NCBI GenBank assembly: GCA_964417725.1
Contig: CAYQIV010000021.1
Location: forward strand, 1 to 54,260
DNA length: 54,260 nucleotides
Direction of reading: 5' to 3'
Origin: SHZI01 sp964417725
GTDB taxonomy: Bacteria; Pseudomonadota; Gammaproteobacteria; Steroidobacterales; GCA-2729495
Shown: piece after piece, positions 53,397 through 54,260 of the stretch
How the letters are laid out: each line of letters begins with the position of its first letter
How positions within the stretch are numbered: position 1 is the stretch's first letter
The notes under the pieces: model-generated
The model's database searches: none
Seen by the model: only the letters and a program-made list of their open reading frames with translations
What the model was told of the DNA's origin: nothing
Position numbers and translations under genes: made by a program

Positions 53397-53799
53397 TTCG
53401 CCAGCCGCAGTTTCAGATGCTCTACGTCAAGCCGGTCCTGTGGCCGGTCGGCGAGTTGCTTCATCTGTATCAGCGTTGCGATGCTCACGAAACGCACCGG
53501 CAGGTCGTCCCGCAAGGGTTTGACCAGCGCGGCGCGTACTCCGGGTCGAATGCGAAGGGCTCGTTGACGAAGATGTCGATGGGCGTTTCGCGATGGCGAT
53601 CGCTCCAGAGCTGGAATACCTGCATGCCTTTGTCCCGCGCCCAGGTTTCGCGTTGTGCAGGATCGGCGAACTGATCGGCCGCGACTGGAATTGCCGGCCG
53701 GTAGCCGTGTGCGTTGACAGCCAGCCCGCCGGCCACGAGGTAGCGCACGGAGGCTTCCTGCAAAGCTCGCGCAATGGCTTCGAAGCTGGCGATCTTCAT
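53393..53799 (-). pseudogene. Decayed nucleotidyltransferase (DUF6036/AbiEii-like)
   Basis: The N-terminus reads MKIASFEAIARALQEASVRYLVAGGLAVNAHGY, the start of a Pol-beta-type nucleotidyltransferase, but it runs straight into RPAIPVAADQFADPAQRETWARDKGMQVFQLWSD, so the segment with the catalytic Asp-x-Asp strand is missing. This is probably a deletion between two similar GY.. words. A frameshift near 53530 then breaks the frame; the true C-terminus continues in another frame as LVKPLRDDLPVRFVSIATLIQMKQLADRPQDRLDVEHLKLRLAK, ending at the TGA that overlaps the small gene at 53396. Such enzymes can be the toxins of type IV-like modules. Both lesions make an active product unlikely. Confidence 0.75.
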
Positions 53800-53873
53800 G
53801 CGGGAAGGCTACCGGGGCGGCTCAGCCGGGTAAAGACCGAGAGAGGCGTCTGCCCGTCACAATCTGCCATCGC

Positions 53874-54011
53874 TCAGCTCAGCTTGAGCGCTGCGAACAA
53901 CAGGCCCAGTCCAAGCATCAGCATGGAGCCGAGTCGCAAGGTCATGGCCGTGGCCACCCCCAGCAATGACAGCAGGCGGGTCGAAGCTTTGAAAGCTTCG
54001 ACCCGGCACAT
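53874..54011 (-). CDS. Short hydrophobic frame, possibly a remnant of a membrane protein
   Basis: A 45-residue frame reads MCRVEAFKAS, then a hydrophobic span (LLSLLGVATAMTLRLGSMLMLGLGLLFAALKLS) and a TGA. The span looks like a real membrane helix pair, the kind that closes a transporter, but the upstream part is missing and the first codons lie within a perfect inverted repeat. It is more likely a gene end captured by a rearrangement than a complete small gene. Confidence 0.25.
   Translation of the reverse strand: MCRVEAFKASTRLLSLLGVATAMTLRLGSMLMLGLGLLFAALKLS
53977..54005. repeat. Near-perfect 29-base palindrome
   Basis: CGGGTCGAAGCTTT (53977-53990) and AAAGCTTCGACCCG (53992-54005) are exact complements around a single G at 53991. 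The 14-bp arms include two HindIII sites. It could be a terminator for a minus-strand gene, an element end, or a recombinase site. There is no other copy that I see in the window. Confidence 0.8.
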
Positions 54012-54013
54012 TA

Positions 54014-54141
54014 TGTCATCTGTGTCACATCATCAAAATCATCCTTTTGGCTGATTGACAGGTTGTCAGGGGGCGGGTAGCGTTTGCTGCAAACCATCCG
54101 TACCGCATCGGCTCATCAGAGCGGTTCTGTCACGGGTGACA
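54014..54141. promoter_or_regulatory. Cluster of TGTCA/TGACA motifs
   Basis: Six copies of TGTCA or its complement occur: 54014-54018, 54023-54027, 54056-54060, 54064-54068, 54128-54132 and 54137-54141. Two pairs are inverted (TGACA-GGT-TGTCA at 54056-54068, and TGTCAC-GG-GTGACA at 54128-54141). It could be an operator array upstream of a gene to the right, or the binding sites of a transposase or integrase at an element end. The window ends too soon to say. Confidence 0.45.
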
Positions 54142-54184
54142 AAAACTACGGCAGAACGACAACAAACAATCAGGACGGACGGCT

Positions 54185-54232
54185 ACCGTCTGCGTGGGGG
54201 ATGCAGGGTTCTACCCCATTTCCACGGACGGT
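54185..54232. other. Hairpin-forming sequence near the right edge
   Basis: ACCGTC (54185-54190) pairs with GACGGT (54227-54232), and after a 2-base bulge CGTGG (54193-54197) pairs with CCACG (54222-54226); inside, a GGG.....CCC mini-hairpin is possible. The 11-bp bulged stem suggests a structured RNA or recombination site. The stretch 53800-54260 otherwise has only the short frame at 53874, the palindrome and the TGTCA motifs. Confidence 0.4.
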
Positions 54233-54260
54233 TGAGTCAAGGCTGAAAACTCCCGGTCAC

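Noticed and set aside
54231..54237. Integron attC site (GTTGAGT fits GTTRRRY next to a bulged hairpin)
   Set aside because: No matching RYYYAAC partner on the left side and no gene cassettes or integrase in view.

Overview
The window looks like a chromosomal segment of a high-GC gammaproteobacterium. Evidence for this is the long single-chain PurL, the divergent ilvC/ilvY pair, DUF1820, EttA and YbiT ABC-F proteins, feoAB, and a purL / mltF / tadA set with a guaA scrap on the same strand as tadA, which recalls the Pseudomonas-type purL-mltF-tadA-guaA neighbourhood. I cannot name the genus.

Layout. 1-15980 is mostly core: the 3' end of ettA, purL behind a DUF1820 gene, an orphan TagH-type FHA protein, the feo iron-uptake operon with a possible Fur box, an MFS transporter with a YjdM/PhnA zinc ribbon, a two-gene unknown operon, a DUF3617 protein, and ilvC facing ilvY across a clear inverted-repeat operator. 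16120-24708 is a tight five-gene operon for the cell envelope: an M1-M28-PDZ triple-domain peptidase, a DUF418 membrane protein, a carboxylysine-type amidohydrolase, a PD40 propeller lipoprotein and a ChaN-PDZ protein. It is followed by a 1686-residue reading frame (24941-30001) that joins an Ig/cadherin-like surface protein, complete with a GlyGly-CTERM-like tail, to a complete TonB-dependent receptor with no stop or start between them. Together these suggest outer-membrane uptake and periplasmic breakdown of peptide-like or metal-bound substrates.

30138-46909 is again mainly housekeeping: two DEAD-box helicases, a HIT protein, MFS and membrane proteins, tRNA-Ser(CGA) with a good promoter, mltF and tadA converging on a perfect 28-bp palindrome, Dps, a ZIP transporter, an EF-G outside any str operon, and YbiT.

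From about 47000 the character changes: an outer-membrane barrel, an MgtC/DUF4010 membrane protein, then a short piece encoding exactly the C-terminal end of GMP synthase (guaA), an 11-G tract, a cadherin/propeller lipoprotein stopped by one in-frame TAA, and a decayed nucleotidyltransferase with its small partner gene. The last 400 bases hold inverted repeats and repeated TGTCA motifs. I read the guaA scrap as a likely insertion scar of an integrative element occupying the right end of the window and continuing past it.

The strongest candidates for something undescribed are the adhesin-receptor fusion with its double-hydrophobic hinge, the M1-M28-PDZ enzyme and its operon, and the guaA-bounded right end.
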